Shown: positions 8,407 through 19,700, counted from the first letter of the stretch. The stretch: 64,000 nucleotides of DNA from CAXBGS01 sp963975425 (GCA_963975425.1 CAXBGS010000002.1:915610-979609), one strand, 5' to 3'. A program made the numbers and translations. The notes: generated by a model from the letters alone, not told the origin.

Positions 8407-10506
8407 CTAACCGACGTGCCGTAGCGCCTCAATCGGGTTCATTGCTGCCGCTCGCAGCGCGGGATAGATCCCAAAGACAACACCAACCGAGACCGAGATT
8501 CCGAATGCGATCGGGATAGACCAGGGCAAAATCACCGGCTCCATCGTCTGAACGGTTTCGGGCAACGATTCCATCAACTCCGGAAGCGAAGTATTCATCG
8601 CCCAACGGAACAACTCCATCAGCTTGCCGCAAGTCAGCCCGCCAAGGATACCGGTGATGCCGCCGGCGACCGACAGCAACACGGTCTCGATCAGGAATTG
8701 CCGAGTGATATCGCGCCGGCGGGCCCCCAGCGCCCTTCGAATCCCGATCTCGCGTGTCCGTTCGGTCACGGTTGCCAACATGATGTTCATGATGCCGATC
8801 CCACCAACCAGCAAAGATATCCCCGCCAACAATCCCATCATTGCCATAAACATTAATCGGGTATTTTGCGCCTGTTCCAGCAACTTTAGCGGCACGCCGA
8901 CGGTATAGTCTTCGAACAAATGCGTGCGATCGAGTGCCTGCTCGACTGCCTGGCCGGTGGCAACCGCGTCCTCTTGGTTGCGCAACCGAAGCGTGATCTG
9001 CGAGATTGCTCGTCCACCGTTGTTACCGGTCGAGTAGACTTCACCGAAACGCACCCAGTAAGTTTGCAGGGGAAGGTAGATGTTGTCCGAGAAATCTTGG
9101 CTGCGAGTTGTCTTCTTGATACTTTCAATCTCGCCCCTGGTTTTCACGATGCCAACGACGCGAAAGTAATCGTCGATCACATGAATCGATTTACCGATGG
9201 CTTCTTCGTGACGAAAGAGTTCCTTGGCGACTTCTTCTGACAAGACACACACGTTCGCTGCGGTCGCGTTGTCTTGGTCGATCAGGAATCGGCCTTCTAG
9301 CAACTCGAGCGAATAGAGATCGGCATACTTCGGCGTACATGCGTTGATCTCACCTTCGACCAACCGGTCCAGGTACCGAAAATCTTGTCCGTTGCGTCGA
9401 TAAAACGGTATCGCCATATCGATCGACGGAATCGTCGAACTGAGATGCTCAAAATCTTCATCCGTCAGGCCGTAGTAATAGACCTTCTTTCCGCCCAAAT
9501 CGTCCGCCGACGGTTTGGCGGTCGTCACGATGATGTTCTTTGCACCCAGTTCTTGAATCTGTTCGTTCGCTTTCGAAGCAATGCCTTCGCTGATCGCCAA
9601 CAACCAGATCACGCTGGCCACGCCAATGAAGATGCCGAGCACCGTCAGCATGGATCGAAGCGGATGCATTAACAGTGTTTTCAGACCAAGCCTTACGTCG
9701 CGCAAGCGCAGTCGCAGCTGCGATGGACGACCGCGTCGAGCCTGAATACTGTTATCGTGTCTTGTTTCGGCAGGTTCTCGAAGCCGATGATCCGATTCGA
9801 CCACACCGTCTCGCAGTCGGACGATACGGCGGGCACGTTGAGCGACTTCCTCTTCGTGGGTCACCATCACGATCGTGGTGCCGTCGTTGTTCAGTTGATC
9901 GAACAGCGTCAGAATTTCTTCCGTGGTCGCCGTATCCAGATTCCCGGTCGCTTCATCAGCAAGGATGAATTCTGGATTGTTGACCAAGGAACGTGCGATT
10001 CCGGCACGCTGTTGTTGACCACCGGAAAGTTCGGTCGGTCGGTGGTCGGCCCGTTGATCCAAACCGACCAAGTTCGCGAGATCAATCGTGCGGTCGCGAT
10101 CGGCCGCCGTCATCCCGCCGTTGTAAGCTAACGGGACTTCGATATTTTCGACGACGTTCAACTGAGGCAACAAGTTGTACGCCTGGAAGACGAAACCGAT
10201 TCGCTTTGCTCGGATTCCCGAAAGCTGATCATCGCTTAGCTTTGCGACGTCGCATTCGCCAATGAAGTACTGACCCGATGTCGGCGTATCAAGCCCGCCG
10301 ACCAAATTCAACAGCGTGCTTTTTCCGCTGCCCGATGGCCCCATGATGGCGACGTAATCGCCGCGTGGAACCTCAAGATTGATTCCCTTTAGGACGTGAA
10401 CGGTTTCGCTGGCCAGATGATAATCTTTCCGCAGATCACGAATACTGAGGGCAATTTCCGAATCAACGGATTTGTCTTCGGCAACAGGCGACAAAATCGC
10501 ATTCAT
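8407..10506 (-). CDS. macB: MacB-like ABC exporter: fused ATPase and FtsX-type permease
   Basis: The 699-residue protein joins an ATPase to a MacB-type permease. ATPase motifs: Walker A GPSGSGKST (56-64), signature LSGGQQQ (160-166), Walker B ILADEATGNLD (from 181). The permease begins with RLGLKTLLMHPLRSMLTVLGIFIG, has a large periplasmic MacB_PCD domain (about 310-560), then three membrane segments of the FtsX type including GGIGIMNIMLATVTERTREIG and RRALGARRRDI. MacB dimers drive a periplasmic adaptor and TolC by mechanotransmission to export peptides, lipoproteins or macrolides. All catalytic residues are intact. The adaptor gene lies directly upstream, 116 bases away on the same strand. 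Substrate cannot be inferred. Confidence 0.88.
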   Translation of the reverse strand: MNAILSPVAEDKSVDSEIALSIRDLRKDYHLASETVHVLKGINLEVPRGDYVAIMGPSGSGKSTLLNLVGGLDTPTSGQYFIGECDVAKLSDDQLSGIRAKRIGFVFQAYNLLPQLNVVENIEVPLAYNGGMTAADRDRTIDLANLVGLDQRADHRPTELSGGQQQRAGIARSLVNNPEFILADEATGNLDTATTEEILTLFDQLNNDGTTIVMVTHEEEVAQRARRIVRLRDGVVESDHRLREPAETRHDNSIQARRGRPSQLRLRLRDVRLGLKTLLMHPLRSMLTVLGIFIGVASVIWLLAISEGIASKANEQIQELGAKNIIVTTAKPSADDLGGKKVYYYGLTDEDFEHLSSTIPSIDMAIPFYRRNGQDFRYLDRLVEGEINACTPKYADLYSLELLEGRFLIDQDNATAANVCVLSEEVAKELFRHEEAIGKSIHVIDDYFRVVGIVKTRGEIESIKKTTRSQDFSDNIYLPLQTYWVRFGEVYSTGNNGGRAISQITLRLRNQEDAVATGQAVEQALDRTHLFEDYTVGVPLKLLEQAQNTRLMFMAMMGLLAGISLLVGGIGIMNIMLATVTERTREIGIRRALGARRRDITRQFLIETVLLSVAGGITGILGGLTCGKLMELFRWAMNTSLPELMESLPETVQTMEPVILPWSIPIAFGISVSVGVVFGIYPALRAAAMNPIEALRHVG

Positions 10507-10622
10507 TCAAGCTTGCCTCTTGTCGTGGACGGCTCGGCCGATCTGGCAACATGCCACAGATCGATCCGCAAGGTGATATCCAAAGGGCCTGACCGCCGAG
10601 CGATCGAGACCCCGCTGGCGAC

Positions 10623-12107
10623 CTAAGTTGACTCTTCTGGCAAGTCAAGCATCTCTTGCAGTTCAGGATCGCCCAGGTTCAACACGACTTGCTCTTGTTC
10701 GCTCAATCCGCGTTCAATCACCGCTTCGATATCGTTGACCGATCCAACCTTGATGACCCGTGTTTCGATCGTGCCATCGGGACGAGAGACGCCACAATAG
10801 AAGTCCTCGTCGCGCTCGATGATCGCCTCGATCGGAATCCGCAACGCATCATCGATTTGCTCGACCATCACATTGACTTCGGCGGTCATTCCAGGCCGCA
10901 AGCCCAACGGTGGGTTCTCGATTTCGATTTCGACGGCGTATTCTTTGACATGATCCATGTAAACGCTGATCGACGGCAACGGATACTCGCTGACTTCGGT
11001 GACGCGCCCAACCAATGACAGGTCGGGCATCGCATCAAGCATCAAATTGGCCATCAGTCCCGGACGTACACTGCCGATACGCGATTCGTGGACCTTGGCA
11101 ATCACACGCATCCGCTTGGGATCGGGCAACTGAATGATTGTCTGTCGTTCGCGAACCGGCATTCCCTCTTCGATGATGGCAGAGCTGCTGCTGCGCTTAC
11201 TGCGGCCGTTGGCGTAGACGACCTGACCGGCGACGGGCGCGGTGATCGTACAATGCTCGATCTGTGTTTCGATTTCCTGCAACTGAACTTTATCCAGTTC
11301 CCAGGTCTTGGTTCTCGCTTGCAAGCGGGCTTCTGCGGTTTGAATGTCGGCGCGAAACTTGGTCATCATCTTTTCGCGGGTGAAATTCTGCAGAACGCTT
11401 AGCTTCGTTTCCGCAACGCCGAGCTCTTTCTTTGCTTTTTCGACGGCGAACGAATCTGCTTCCAACTGAGCTTCGGGGATGTAACCGCGCTCGGCGAGTC
11501 GCTTGCTGTAGGCGAGATACTCTTCGGCTCGCCGCATATTTTCTTCGGCAACGAATACGGCACTCTGCAGTTGCTCAAGCTGTTCTTTGTACGTGCCCTC
11601 GGCGTATTCATCTAATTCCAGCTTGGCCGAATCAAGCGTCGCTTGTGCTTCGATCATGGCAGATTCGCTGTTGCTGCCGACGATCTGTTGCTGAATCAAT
11701 TCCTTTTGCAATCCAGAATCATCCAGCCGCACCAAGAAATCGCCTTTCTCGACCCAGGTCCCCTCGGGAACAATTTCGATGATGTTCACGCCGGACGATC
11801 CACGGCCGGACACCTGACAGCGGACTTCGACGTTGCTGGAACTTTCGACTTCGCCGCGCTCAAGGATCGTGTGAATGAAGGGACCGCGCTCGACCGGGCT
11901 GGTCAAGAACTCGATACTTGTCTCTTCACCGAACAAGGCGGCGAACGGATTGGGCAGCGATCCGGGCACCATTTGGATTACCAGACCGATCACCGTCAGG
12001 CTGCCAAGGCACAGCGCGAATGTCGTGCCGACTGAACCATGACGGCGAGCCCGTGTGTGTGCGCGAGAGCCCGCGCCACGCACTCTGTTGGACGTCTGTT
12101 TTTTCAT
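10623..12107 (-). CDS. macA: MacA/HlyD-family periplasmic adaptor
   Basis: The 494-residue protein has a basic cytoplasmic N-terminus, one membrane anchor (about 28-48, FALCLGSLTVIGLVIQMV) and a periplasmic body. EFLTSPVERGPFIHTILERGEVES opens the membrane-proximal/barrel-sandwich region. A long coiled-coil hairpin follows (about 150-270, EAQATLDSAKLELDEYAEG), then CTITAPVAGQVVYANG closes the lipoyl-like domain, and LRPGMTAEVNVMVE and LRIPIEAI mark the beta-barrel. It should bridge the MacB permease to a TolC-type channel. It is first in a two-gene macA-macB unit with a good promoter 118 bases upstream. The coiled coil is longer than in E. coli MacA, so the tip may match the long TolC-like partner at 12339-15140. 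Confidence 0.87.
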   Translation of the reverse strand: MKKQTSNRVRGAGSRAHTRARRHGSVGTTFALCLGSLTVIGLVIQMVPGSLPNPFAALFGEETSIEFLTSPVERGPFIHTILERGEVESSSNVEVRCQVSGRGSSGVNIIEIVPEGTWVEKGDFLVRLDDSGLQKELIQQQIVGSNSESAMIEAQATLDSAKLELDEYAEGTYKEQLEQLQSAVFVAEENMRRAEEYLAYSKRLAERGYIPEAQLEADSFAVEKAKKELGVAETKLSVLQNFTREKMMTKFRADIQTAEARLQARTKTWELDKVQLQEIETQIEHCTITAPVAGQVVYANGRSKRSSSSAIIEEGMPVRERQTIIQLPDPKRMRVIAKVHESRIGSVRPGLMANLMLDAMPDLSLVGRVTEVSEYPLPSISVYMDHVKEYAVEIEIENPPLGLRPGMTAEVNVMVEQIDDALRIPIEAIIERDEDFYCGVSRPDGTIETRVIKVGSVNDIEAVIERGLSEQEQVVLNLGDPELQEMLDLPEEST

Positions 12108-12224
12108 CGTGCGACACGGGACGTGAGCCCGCGCTCTTAGGTGGGGTTACCCCGGTGAAGGGGCAGGTGGGCCAAGTCGCAGTAAGGTGGGATTCTGGAT
12201 CGCGACGTGGAAGGTGGGGATGAA

Positions 12225-12253
12225 ACTATACCACAATGTTAGCCGCCGAGCAA
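12225..12253 (-). promoter_or_regulatory. putative sigma70-type promoter of macA-macB
   Basis: Minus strand: -35 TTGCTC (12248-12253), 17-base spacer, -10 TATAGT (12225-12230), placed about 118 bases before the macA start. The DNA between promoter and gene carries five AGGTGGG-like G-runs on the plus strand, so the leader RNA is C-rich. Found by eye; no transcription start is known. Confidence 0.5.
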
Positions 12254-12338
12254 ATTCAGTGTGGGTCACTCACATGGCGAACCAACGAGAGATTCTAAGG
12301 TGTTCCTGGCCGTTGGATCCAGTGAAATGCCCCCTGAT

Positions 12339-15140
12339 TTACCGTGTTTTTTGGCGTCGGCTCCTCGTTTGAGCGGCCGCATCGTCGGCGGAAATGACGA
12401 GGGGCAAGCGTTCTGGCGAATCGGCGACATTATCGGCTTGTATCGGCAAAACCTGTTCTCCCCATGAAACCTGCAGCAGGGAATCCAATTCCGCCGAAAA
12501 GGCGGCATCGTCCCGCACCGACTTTTCTGATTCAAAGGGTTGATTCAGGTCCAGAGAATCAACTTCGATTAGGGCATCGTCGTCGGCGGAACCCAATTCA
12601 CTGTATGCCTCACGACCGATGAACGAACCATCAGACCTGAACGCACCCTCAGGCAAGAACGATTCGACAGAGCCGAGCGGATCGATCATCGATCCAGCAT
12701 CGATCATCGAACCGTCATCGAATGTCGAACTAGCGCCAGATGTCGAACTAGCGTCGATCGGGCCTGGATCAATCCACATACCGGTCGGATCAACCTGCAT
12801 CGTGCCCATCTCAAAGTCCAGCAGGATCCTCAAGACTTCGTTGGCGACCCACACGTTCAAGAAGTCGTTTTGTGCATCCAACAAATCGCTAAGAGCGGAC
12901 ACAAGGTCACGCGCCGCGGTTGGCGAAGTCCGACTAGCCTGGTTCGGCTGTGGTGGCGGGTTCAGTTTCAATCGTGCGATGTCGACCTGGGCGATGGCGA
13001 CCTGGACCGCGACACGGCGTACTTCAAGGTTAATTTGGCTTAGTGTCACGAGGCGCAATGTGTTGCGAATGCTTTGCGACACTCGGTCTTCGAACAACAT
13101 GTAATCGCGACGGGCACGCTGGTAATTGATCAATGCTTCACGGTAACGATTACGTTCGGCCAATCGCGCCGTCGGCGTATCGAACTGCACCGCGAACCGA
13201 ATGCGACTATCGTCGCCGTCAAAGTCCAAGACATTGTCGGCCTGCGTTCCCAACTGGCCATCGATCACGACATTCAAGTCGCTCTTAAGGTCATTCGCAA
13301 AGAACTCGATCTTTCGCCAAACGTCGACTAAATTTGCTCGAGCATTCATCCAGTCCAGTCGGTGAATACGTGCCATCGCCATTGCGTCATCGACATCGAC
13401 TTCCAGTGGTGGCAACATGATGCCTTGCAACCGCGTCTCGGCCTGGACTAACGAAAGTTCCAACAACAAATCGGAAAGTCGACTGGCGTACGCGTTGACT
13501 CGCTTCCACGTATTGTTTTCGGGTTCAAGCTCGCCTGCACCAAGATCGCTTACTTCCTTGACAATCTCTTGGTGCTCGGCTCGCGCGCTTGCAAAGTCGT
13601 TGGCGATCGACGGCAACCGCTTTTGCAAGAAATTAAAACGCGTCACAAGAATCTCATCGTCGTACACGCGTTGATCGACGTCGGCATTCAACCGCTCGAT
13701 CTGCTCGGCGACTTTGCGAAGCCGCTCGCGCCGCTGCGGTATGCGAGTCTCCAGCTCATCCAGGTCTTTCATCGCCGATTCCAGACGTGGCTCAATGCCG
13801 GCGTACAACTGGTCGATTTGTTCGAGGGCCCCACCGATGCGTTCTGCGGTCGGTTCTTCTCGCCACGAGCCGATCATGACAAGAATTTCCGCGATCGAAT
13901 CTTGCAATTCGGTTTGCGCCGGATCGATCAACACAAATCGATCCAAGAAGGGATCTCGAATCTCGACAGGCAGCGAAGGAGGCAATCCGAGGTCGACCTT
14001 GAACGCATCGACTCGAGATTGATAGGCAGCGTTGGATGACAACAAACTACTTTGTGCGTTCAACAATGCTTGACGAGCTTGGTCAACTTGCAATCGGCTA
14101 TTGATGCGGTTCGCGTCAAACAGAGCTTCCAGCCGGGCCACACTATCACGCAGCGCAGCAATATTGGTGATTTGGTTGCGAATCTGCTGTTGATCCTGCA
14201 GCAACCCCAAGTACCCGCCCGCATCGCCGGCACCGTTTCGGCCACTCGGCAATCCTGCGATCAGTCCCAATCCGGCCTGACCGACCGCACCATTGCGTGA
14301 AGGCCCAGGTCCCGAGTTTCGACCGACCGCAATGTCGACAAAGAACCCTTGCCGAAATTGATTCATCTGACGCACGTTGGCCAGCATACTGCGTTCGGTT
14401 TGCGTCAAGTTCTCCAGCACTCGGGCGCGGCCACCGCGCCGAAGCAGTGGTTGTACGAGGCTAAAGTCAATCGTTGAGGAAAACAGATCCGTATCGCTGC
14501 CCCACGAGTCCCAAACCAACGAATTGGCGAATCCGACCAGTAACTCGCCGCCGGTCGCGCCCAGTTTTGTAAACCCGACCGAGGAATCGATGGCACTTTC
14601 ACTAAGCGATCCACGTCGACGCCCGCGTTCGTCTTGCGAAAAACCCGCCCCAGCAAACAATTGATGGTCGAATCGAAACCGCTCGAACGTGACATCAAGC
14701 GCGGTCAGATACAGTGTTTCCAGATTCTGTTGATAGACACGCGAATTGGTCCGCGCGACTCGGATCGCGTCGCGCAAATCCAAGCGAATCTCGCCGTCAT
14801 CAGAGGTCGGTAAGTACGACAACCATTGTGGCGATTCGATCGACTGAATTTGCCCAAACTTATCCCAGTGAGGGTAGCCGAGCTTGCCATCGACGCAGTG
14901 CATGTAACGATGCGACGCGGGATCATCCGGCGGCATCGGCGGACAATCCATTGCGTGCGGATCGTACATCCGCGACGACGCCGGGACCTGGATGTGACCA
15001 TGGTCAAGCGAGCCCCCCTTCTGTGCGATCACGCACTCGGCGTCACGATCGGCTCGAAGACGAAACCATTGTCGCGAGCAACCTAAGCCCACAAGACACA
15101 TCGATAGCATCAGTGTCGCAATCAGATGCCTGCGTCTCAT
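12339..15140 (-). CDS. TolC-family outer-membrane efflux protein, extended
   Basis: The 933-residue protein starts MRRRHLIATLMLSMCLVGLGC, a signal sequence ending in Cys21 that resembles a lipobox (GLGC, imperfect at -3). TolC-family character shows in the outer-membrane efflux repeats: RLDLRDAIRVARTNSRVYQQNLE, VAVQVAIAQVDIARLKLNPP and a long helical centre (about 430-600, LESAMKDLDELETRIPQRRERL). It would be the exit duct for the MacAB pair immediately downstream on the same strand, although macAB has its own promoter. It is nearly twice the length of E. coli TolC: about 130 extra N-terminal residues and a 150-residue low-complexity acidic tail with DDGSMIDAGSMIDPLGS-type repeats, probably disordered. 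Confidence 0.8.
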   Translation of the reverse strand: MRRRHLIATLMLSMCLVGLGCSRQWFRLRADRDAECVIAQKGGSLDHGHIQVPASSRMYDPHAMDCPPMPPDDPASHRYMHCVDGKLGYPHWDKFGQIQSIESPQWLSYLPTSDDGEIRLDLRDAIRVARTNSRVYQQNLETLYLTALDVTFERFRFDHQLFAGAGFSQDERGRRRGSLSESAIDSSVGFTKLGATGGELLVGFANSLVWDSWGSDTDLFSSTIDFSLVQPLLRRGGRARVLENLTQTERSMLANVRQMNQFRQGFFVDIAVGRNSGPGPSRNGAVGQAGLGLIAGLPSGRNGAGDAGGYLGLLQDQQQIRNQITNIAALRDSVARLEALFDANRINSRLQVDQARQALLNAQSSLLSSNAAYQSRVDAFKVDLGLPPSLPVEIRDPFLDRFVLIDPAQTELQDSIAEILVMIGSWREEPTAERIGGALEQIDQLYAGIEPRLESAMKDLDELETRIPQRRERLRKVAEQIERLNADVDQRVYDDEILVTRFNFLQKRLPSIANDFASARAEHQEIVKEVSDLGAGELEPENNTWKRVNAYASRLSDLLLELSLVQAETRLQGIMLPPLEVDVDDAMAMARIHRLDWMNARANLVDVWRKIEFFANDLKSDLNVVIDGQLGTQADNVLDFDGDDSRIRFAVQFDTPTARLAERNRYREALINYQRARRDYMLFEDRVSQSIRNTLRLVTLSQINLEVRRVAVQVAIAQVDIARLKLNPPPQPNQASRTSPTAARDLVSALSDLLDAQNDFLNVWVANEVLRILLDFEMGTMQVDPTGMWIDPGPIDASSTSGASSTFDDGSMIDAGSMIDPLGSVESFLPEGAFRSDGSFIGREAYSELGSADDDALIEVDSLDLNQPFESEKSVRDDAAFSAELDSLLQVSWGEQVLPIQADNVADSPERLPLVISADDAAAQTRSRRQKTR

Positions 15141-15284
15141 TTTTGGTTTTCAATCCGTCACGAGTTTCACGACCAGCCAGGAGCGCAACGATAGCCCTGT
15201 ACGGCATAGTTATCGGTCCGTTGGTAGTGAAAAGTGAGCATGAAACGGATAGGAGGATTGAAATCACCGTTCCAACGTTATCGA

Positions 15285-16709
15285 CTAGGCAAGGATTCGA
15301 TCAATCACCTGGCCATGAACATCGGTCAGGCGAAACCGACGTCCCTGATATCGATACGTCAACCGTTCATGATCGATTCCCATCAAATGCAGAATCGTCG
15401 CATTGAAGTCATGCACATGGACGGCGTCTTCGACGACGTTGTAACCAAACTCGTCGGTCGCACCGTGACTGATTCCCGGCTTGATCCCGCCGCCCGCCAT
15501 CCAGCTCGTGAAACACCGCGGATGATGATCTCGTCCATAATTGTCGGCGGTCAAAACACCTTGTGAATAAGACGTGCGCCCGAATTCACCACCCCAGATC
15601 ACCAGCGTATCATCGAGCAAACCTCGGTTCTTCAAGTCTTTGACTAATGCGGCCGACGGCTGATCCGTTTCTTTGGCCTGACCTCGAATACCTTTGGGCA
15701 AATTCGAATGCTGGTCCCATCCCTGGTGGTACAACTGCACAAATCGAACGTCTCGTTCCGCCAAACGACGTGCCAACAAACAATTCGACGCAAACGTTCC
15801 TGGCTTGCGTGCTTCATCACCATAAAGCTTGAACGTCGATTCGGGCTCGTCGGAAAAATCCGCGGCATCGGGCACGCTGGATTGCATGCGAAACGCCATC
15901 TCATATTGCGCGATCCGTGATTCGATTTCCGGGTCCAGCTCTTTACGGAACTGATGCTGATTCAATGAGTTGATCGTGTTGAGTTGTTCGCGTCGACGAT
16001 GGCTGGTGACTCCGTCTGGGTTGGAAAGATACAGCACCGGATCACTTCCGCCGCGGAATTGCACGCCCTGGTATTTCGAATCGAGGAACCCGTTTCCCCA
16101 AAGTCGCGCATACAGCGGTTGTCCACCCTGTCCCGCAGAAACCAAGACAATGAACGCGGGCAAGTCTTCGTTTTCGCTGCCCAGGCCGTATGACAACCAG
16201 GCGCCCAGGGATGGGCGTCCGGCAATCTGTGAACCCGTCTGAAACATCGTGATTGCAGGGTCGTGATTGATCGCTTCGGTCTGCATCGACTTGATGAAGC
16301 AAACATCGTCAACGATATCGCGGTGATGCGGCAACAGTTCGCTTAGCCATGCGCCTGATTGACCTGCGCGAGCAAACTTGAATTGTGACCCCGCAAGCGG
16401 TAACGATGATTGATTGACCGACATGCCGGTCAACCTTTGCTCACCACGGATTTCTGCCGGAAGCTCTTGGCCGTTCATTTTGTTCAACAGCGGCTTGTGA
16501 TCAAACAAGTCTTGTTGCGCAGGACCACCGGACTGAAACAGATAAATGATGCGTTTCGCTTTGGGTTGAAAATGGGCACCATGCGTCGACGTCGCCCCCG
16601 AGGCTTGCCCGTTCACCAGGCTGCTCAGTGCCGCGGCGCCCACGGCGAGACTGCTGCCGCTGCTCTTGAAGAAGAGTCGACGATTCAACGTAATCGGATG
16701 AGTTGTCAT
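15285..16709 (-). CDS. DUF1501 domain protein (sulfatase-like fold), Tat-exported
   Basis: The 474-residue protein begins MTTHPITLNRRLFFKSSGSS, with twin arginines and a hydrophobic stretch. The body is DUF1501: AKRIIYLFQSGGPAQQDLFDHKP, LPHHRDIVDDVCFIKSM, then DTLVIWGGEFGRTSYSQG and GRDHHPRCFTSWMAGGGIKPG near the C-terminus. The fold is related to alkaline phosphatases and sulfatases; the His/Asp residues in GRDHHP and WGGEFGRT are likely metal ligands. Function is not established, but in planctomycetes this gene almost always accompanies a PSCyt1/DUF1549/DUF1553 gene, as here (90 bases upstream, same strand). The pair is inferred to act together at the cell surface, perhaps on sulfated polysaccharide. 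Confidence 0.88.
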   Translation of the reverse strand: MTTHPITLNRRLFFKSSGSSLAVGAAALSSLVNGQASGATSTHGAHFQPKAKRIIYLFQSGGPAQQDLFDHKPLLNKMNGQELPAEIRGEQRLTGMSVNQSSLPLAGSQFKFARAGQSGAWLSELLPHHRDIVDDVCFIKSMQTEAINHDPAITMFQTGSQIAGRPSLGAWLSYGLGSENEDLPAFIVLVSAGQGGQPLYARLWGNGFLDSKYQGVQFRGGSDPVLYLSNPDGVTSHRRREQLNTINSLNQHQFRKELDPEIESRIAQYEMAFRMQSSVPDAADFSDEPESTFKLYGDEARKPGTFASNCLLARRLAERDVRFVQLYHQGWDQHSNLPKGIRGQAKETDQPSAALVKDLKNRGLLDDTLVIWGGEFGRTSYSQGVLTADNYGRDHHPRCFTSWMAGGGIKPGISHGATDEFGYNVVEDAVHVHDFNATILHLMGIDHERLTYRYQGRRFRLTDVHGQVIDRILA

Positions 16710-16798
16710 GTGTTTTCCGGATGTTTGTAGACGGACCGCAGTGATCGCGGATTGTGTTCACAGATGATGTTCGCGCGTCGGTTAGTGTTTGCAAACGC

Positions 16799-19700
16799 CT
16801 AACGTTTCCAAACGGTTGCATCCAAATTCAGAATGGACTGACAAACGATCGTCATCGCCGCCAGTTCGGGCGCCTCCAAGTCGGTGGCGATGGGGGCCTG
16901 CCCGACTGAAATCAACTCAACGGCTTGCTGGGGATGCCGCTGAAAGTAGTCGCGTTCCGCATCCAGCAACGTCATTAGTGTTTGCAACTCTTGTTCATCC
17001 GCGGATCGCCCCGCTAAAGACGCAAAGGCATTCTGCACGCGGCGCGGCGCGTCGTCGGATTCAGACATCACGCTGGCGGCCAACACCCGGGCAGATTCGA
17101 CAAATTGCACATCGTTCATCAGCACGAGCGCTTGCAATGGCGTATTGGTTCGCGAACGGGCCATCGTGCAGACTTCACGTGTGGTCGCATCCAGCGCTAA
17201 CATGTTCGGCAGCGGTGCGGTTCGCTTCCAAACGGAGTAAAGCGATCGACGATACAGCGATTTTCCGACCGACTGTTGGTAAGGTGGCGACATCCCGTTG
17301 GATTCTCGCCACAGGTCTTCACCGGGCTGGTATGGCGACACCGGTGCACCACCCAGCTTTTGGTCGATCAAACCAGACGCCGCAAGCGCCAGGTCGCGAA
17401 TCTGTTCTGCCGAAAGTCGATTCGACGGCCCGCGAGCTAGCAAGCGGTTGTCTGGATCGTCGGAAAGCCTGGACCGATCGGTGCGCGAATCCTGGCGATA
17501 AGTCGCCGACAGCACGATCTGCTTGCATAGGCGTTTGACGTCCCAACCGCCATCGACAAAGTCGCGGGCGAGCCAGTCGAGCAACTGCGGATGTGTCGGC
17601 AATTCGCCTTGTGAACCAAAATTTTCAGGCGTGCGCACAAGCGGCTCGGAAAAAAAGTTGCCCCAGATTCGATTGACCGCAACACGCGACGTCAGGGGAT
17701 GCCGCGGATCGGTCACCCACTTGGCCAGTCCAAGACGGTCGCGAGTTGCATTCGCGGGGAATGGCAGCGCCAACTGCGACGGGATGTCGCGCTGAACGAG
17801 TGTGGATTCATCGGTGGGCGCATCGTATTGGCCGCGGGCCAGAATGTGTGCCGGCCGGGCCTCTTGCATTTCGCGCATCACAGGAATTTCATTGATGACC
17901 TCTTCGGCCAAGACAAATTCCTGACGAGCTTTCGTCAGTTCGGCCATTGCCCGACGCGCCAATGGATCGACCGCCGATGCGTAGTACTCAGGCGTCGGCT
18001 GCAAAGATTGTCCGTCAACGAGCTGCAGAAGCTCGGGCGCGGTCAAGGCCCGGTCAAACAATTGCACGTCGTCAATCCAACCTCCGTCGAAGCCTCGATC
18101 GCGAAAGCGCTGACCGATGACCAATTCGCCACCATGGTCGACCTTGACGTTCGCTTGCTTTTTCACCTCGTCTCGCAGCACGACGGTGTCCAGTTGGACG
18201 CCATCCAAATACAGCTTTAACCCGTTGGCAGTGGACGACCCATCGTAGGTCGCCGCGACTTGATGCCATGCGTTTGCGGGTATCGCATCGACGGTTGCAA
18301 CGGCAATTGCATTGCCGGGCCAGACACGTGCCAGGCGTGATTCCAGACGACCACTCTGGATCGTCAGATCCCATCCGTTGTATCCGCAATCGGTGCCCCG
18401 CGTGTGGTGTGCAATCACGCTGCGGTACGATGTACGTTTGGTGTCTTGCAAGGTCACGACAAGGGAAAACGGCTTCCAGCGATCAAACGGCTCGATGCCC
18501 TTGGTCGTGATGCCTCGCTCACCATCGAGCCGAAGTGCCATTCGTTTCGGCGCATCCTCGGGGTCGTCTGGATGAGACGGTTTCGCGATTCGGTTGTCAG
18601 CCGCGGTCGCCGGATCGAGCATCGCGATCGGAGATTTCTTTACGGGCTCTTGAGCCGGCATCGTGGACCAGCGCCGATCGGATTCCGACGGATGATACAG
18701 CTCTTTCATCGACGATTGGTACGGATATTCGAACCCCAGCGCGAGTCTCAGGTCTGGAATCTGGATGCGTTCTGCACCAGGGGACTCCCACGCTGCGAAC
18801 CGCTCAACCGCCGCCTCGTACGTCTTGCGATACTCGAACTCGGCTTGTTGCATTTTGGCTCTGGCGTCGGCAAGTGTCTGCTCCTGCTGCGGCGTGGGTA
18901 ATAGCATCGACGGGCACGGGACCTTCTCGGTGCGGTCATAGACACCGCTTTCGTCAATCGAGTTAAAGAATGCGGAAAGCGCGTAATAGTCTCGCATCGG
19001 CAGCGGATCGTACTTGTGATCGTGGCATCGACAACATTCCATCGTCAGCCCCAACACAGCCGTCCCGAACGTATGAACTCGGTCGGCGACGTTTTCAATC
19101 CGCCATTCTTCGAACACCGCACCGCCCTCGTTGTTAAGCCGATGGATCCGGTTAAAGGCGGTTGCCAGTTTCTGGTCACGCGTCGGATTGGGAAGCAAAT
19201 CACCCGCTAATTGCCACGTCAAGAAATCATCGTATGGCAAGTTCTGATTGAGTGCTCGCACGACCCAATCACGGTAAGGCCACTGCGTATTCAGCTTGTC
19301 CGATTGATACCCGTACGAGTCGGCGTACCGTGCTGCATCCAGCCACGATATCGACATGTGTTCGCCGAACGCGGGTGATTGCAACAATCGATCGACCACC
19401 GTTTCAAAGATTCCATCGGGCGATGCTGCGGTTGCGTGCCCGGCAAGCGACTCGTTGAACTTATCGATATCGTCTTTGGTGGGCGGCAACCCTGTCAGAT
19501 CCAGCGTCACGCGTCGAAACCATCTTAGCGGTGAGGCGGCTGGATTCGGGCCGAGCCCTTCCTGGTCTAGCCGAGCGAGCACGAATCGGTCGATCGTTTG
19601 TTTGCACCACTGGGAGCGGCCCATTTGCGGCACGTCAACCGACATTGGCAATGGCTCAAACGACCAATGAGTCTGGTATTTCGCGCCCTGATCGATCCAG

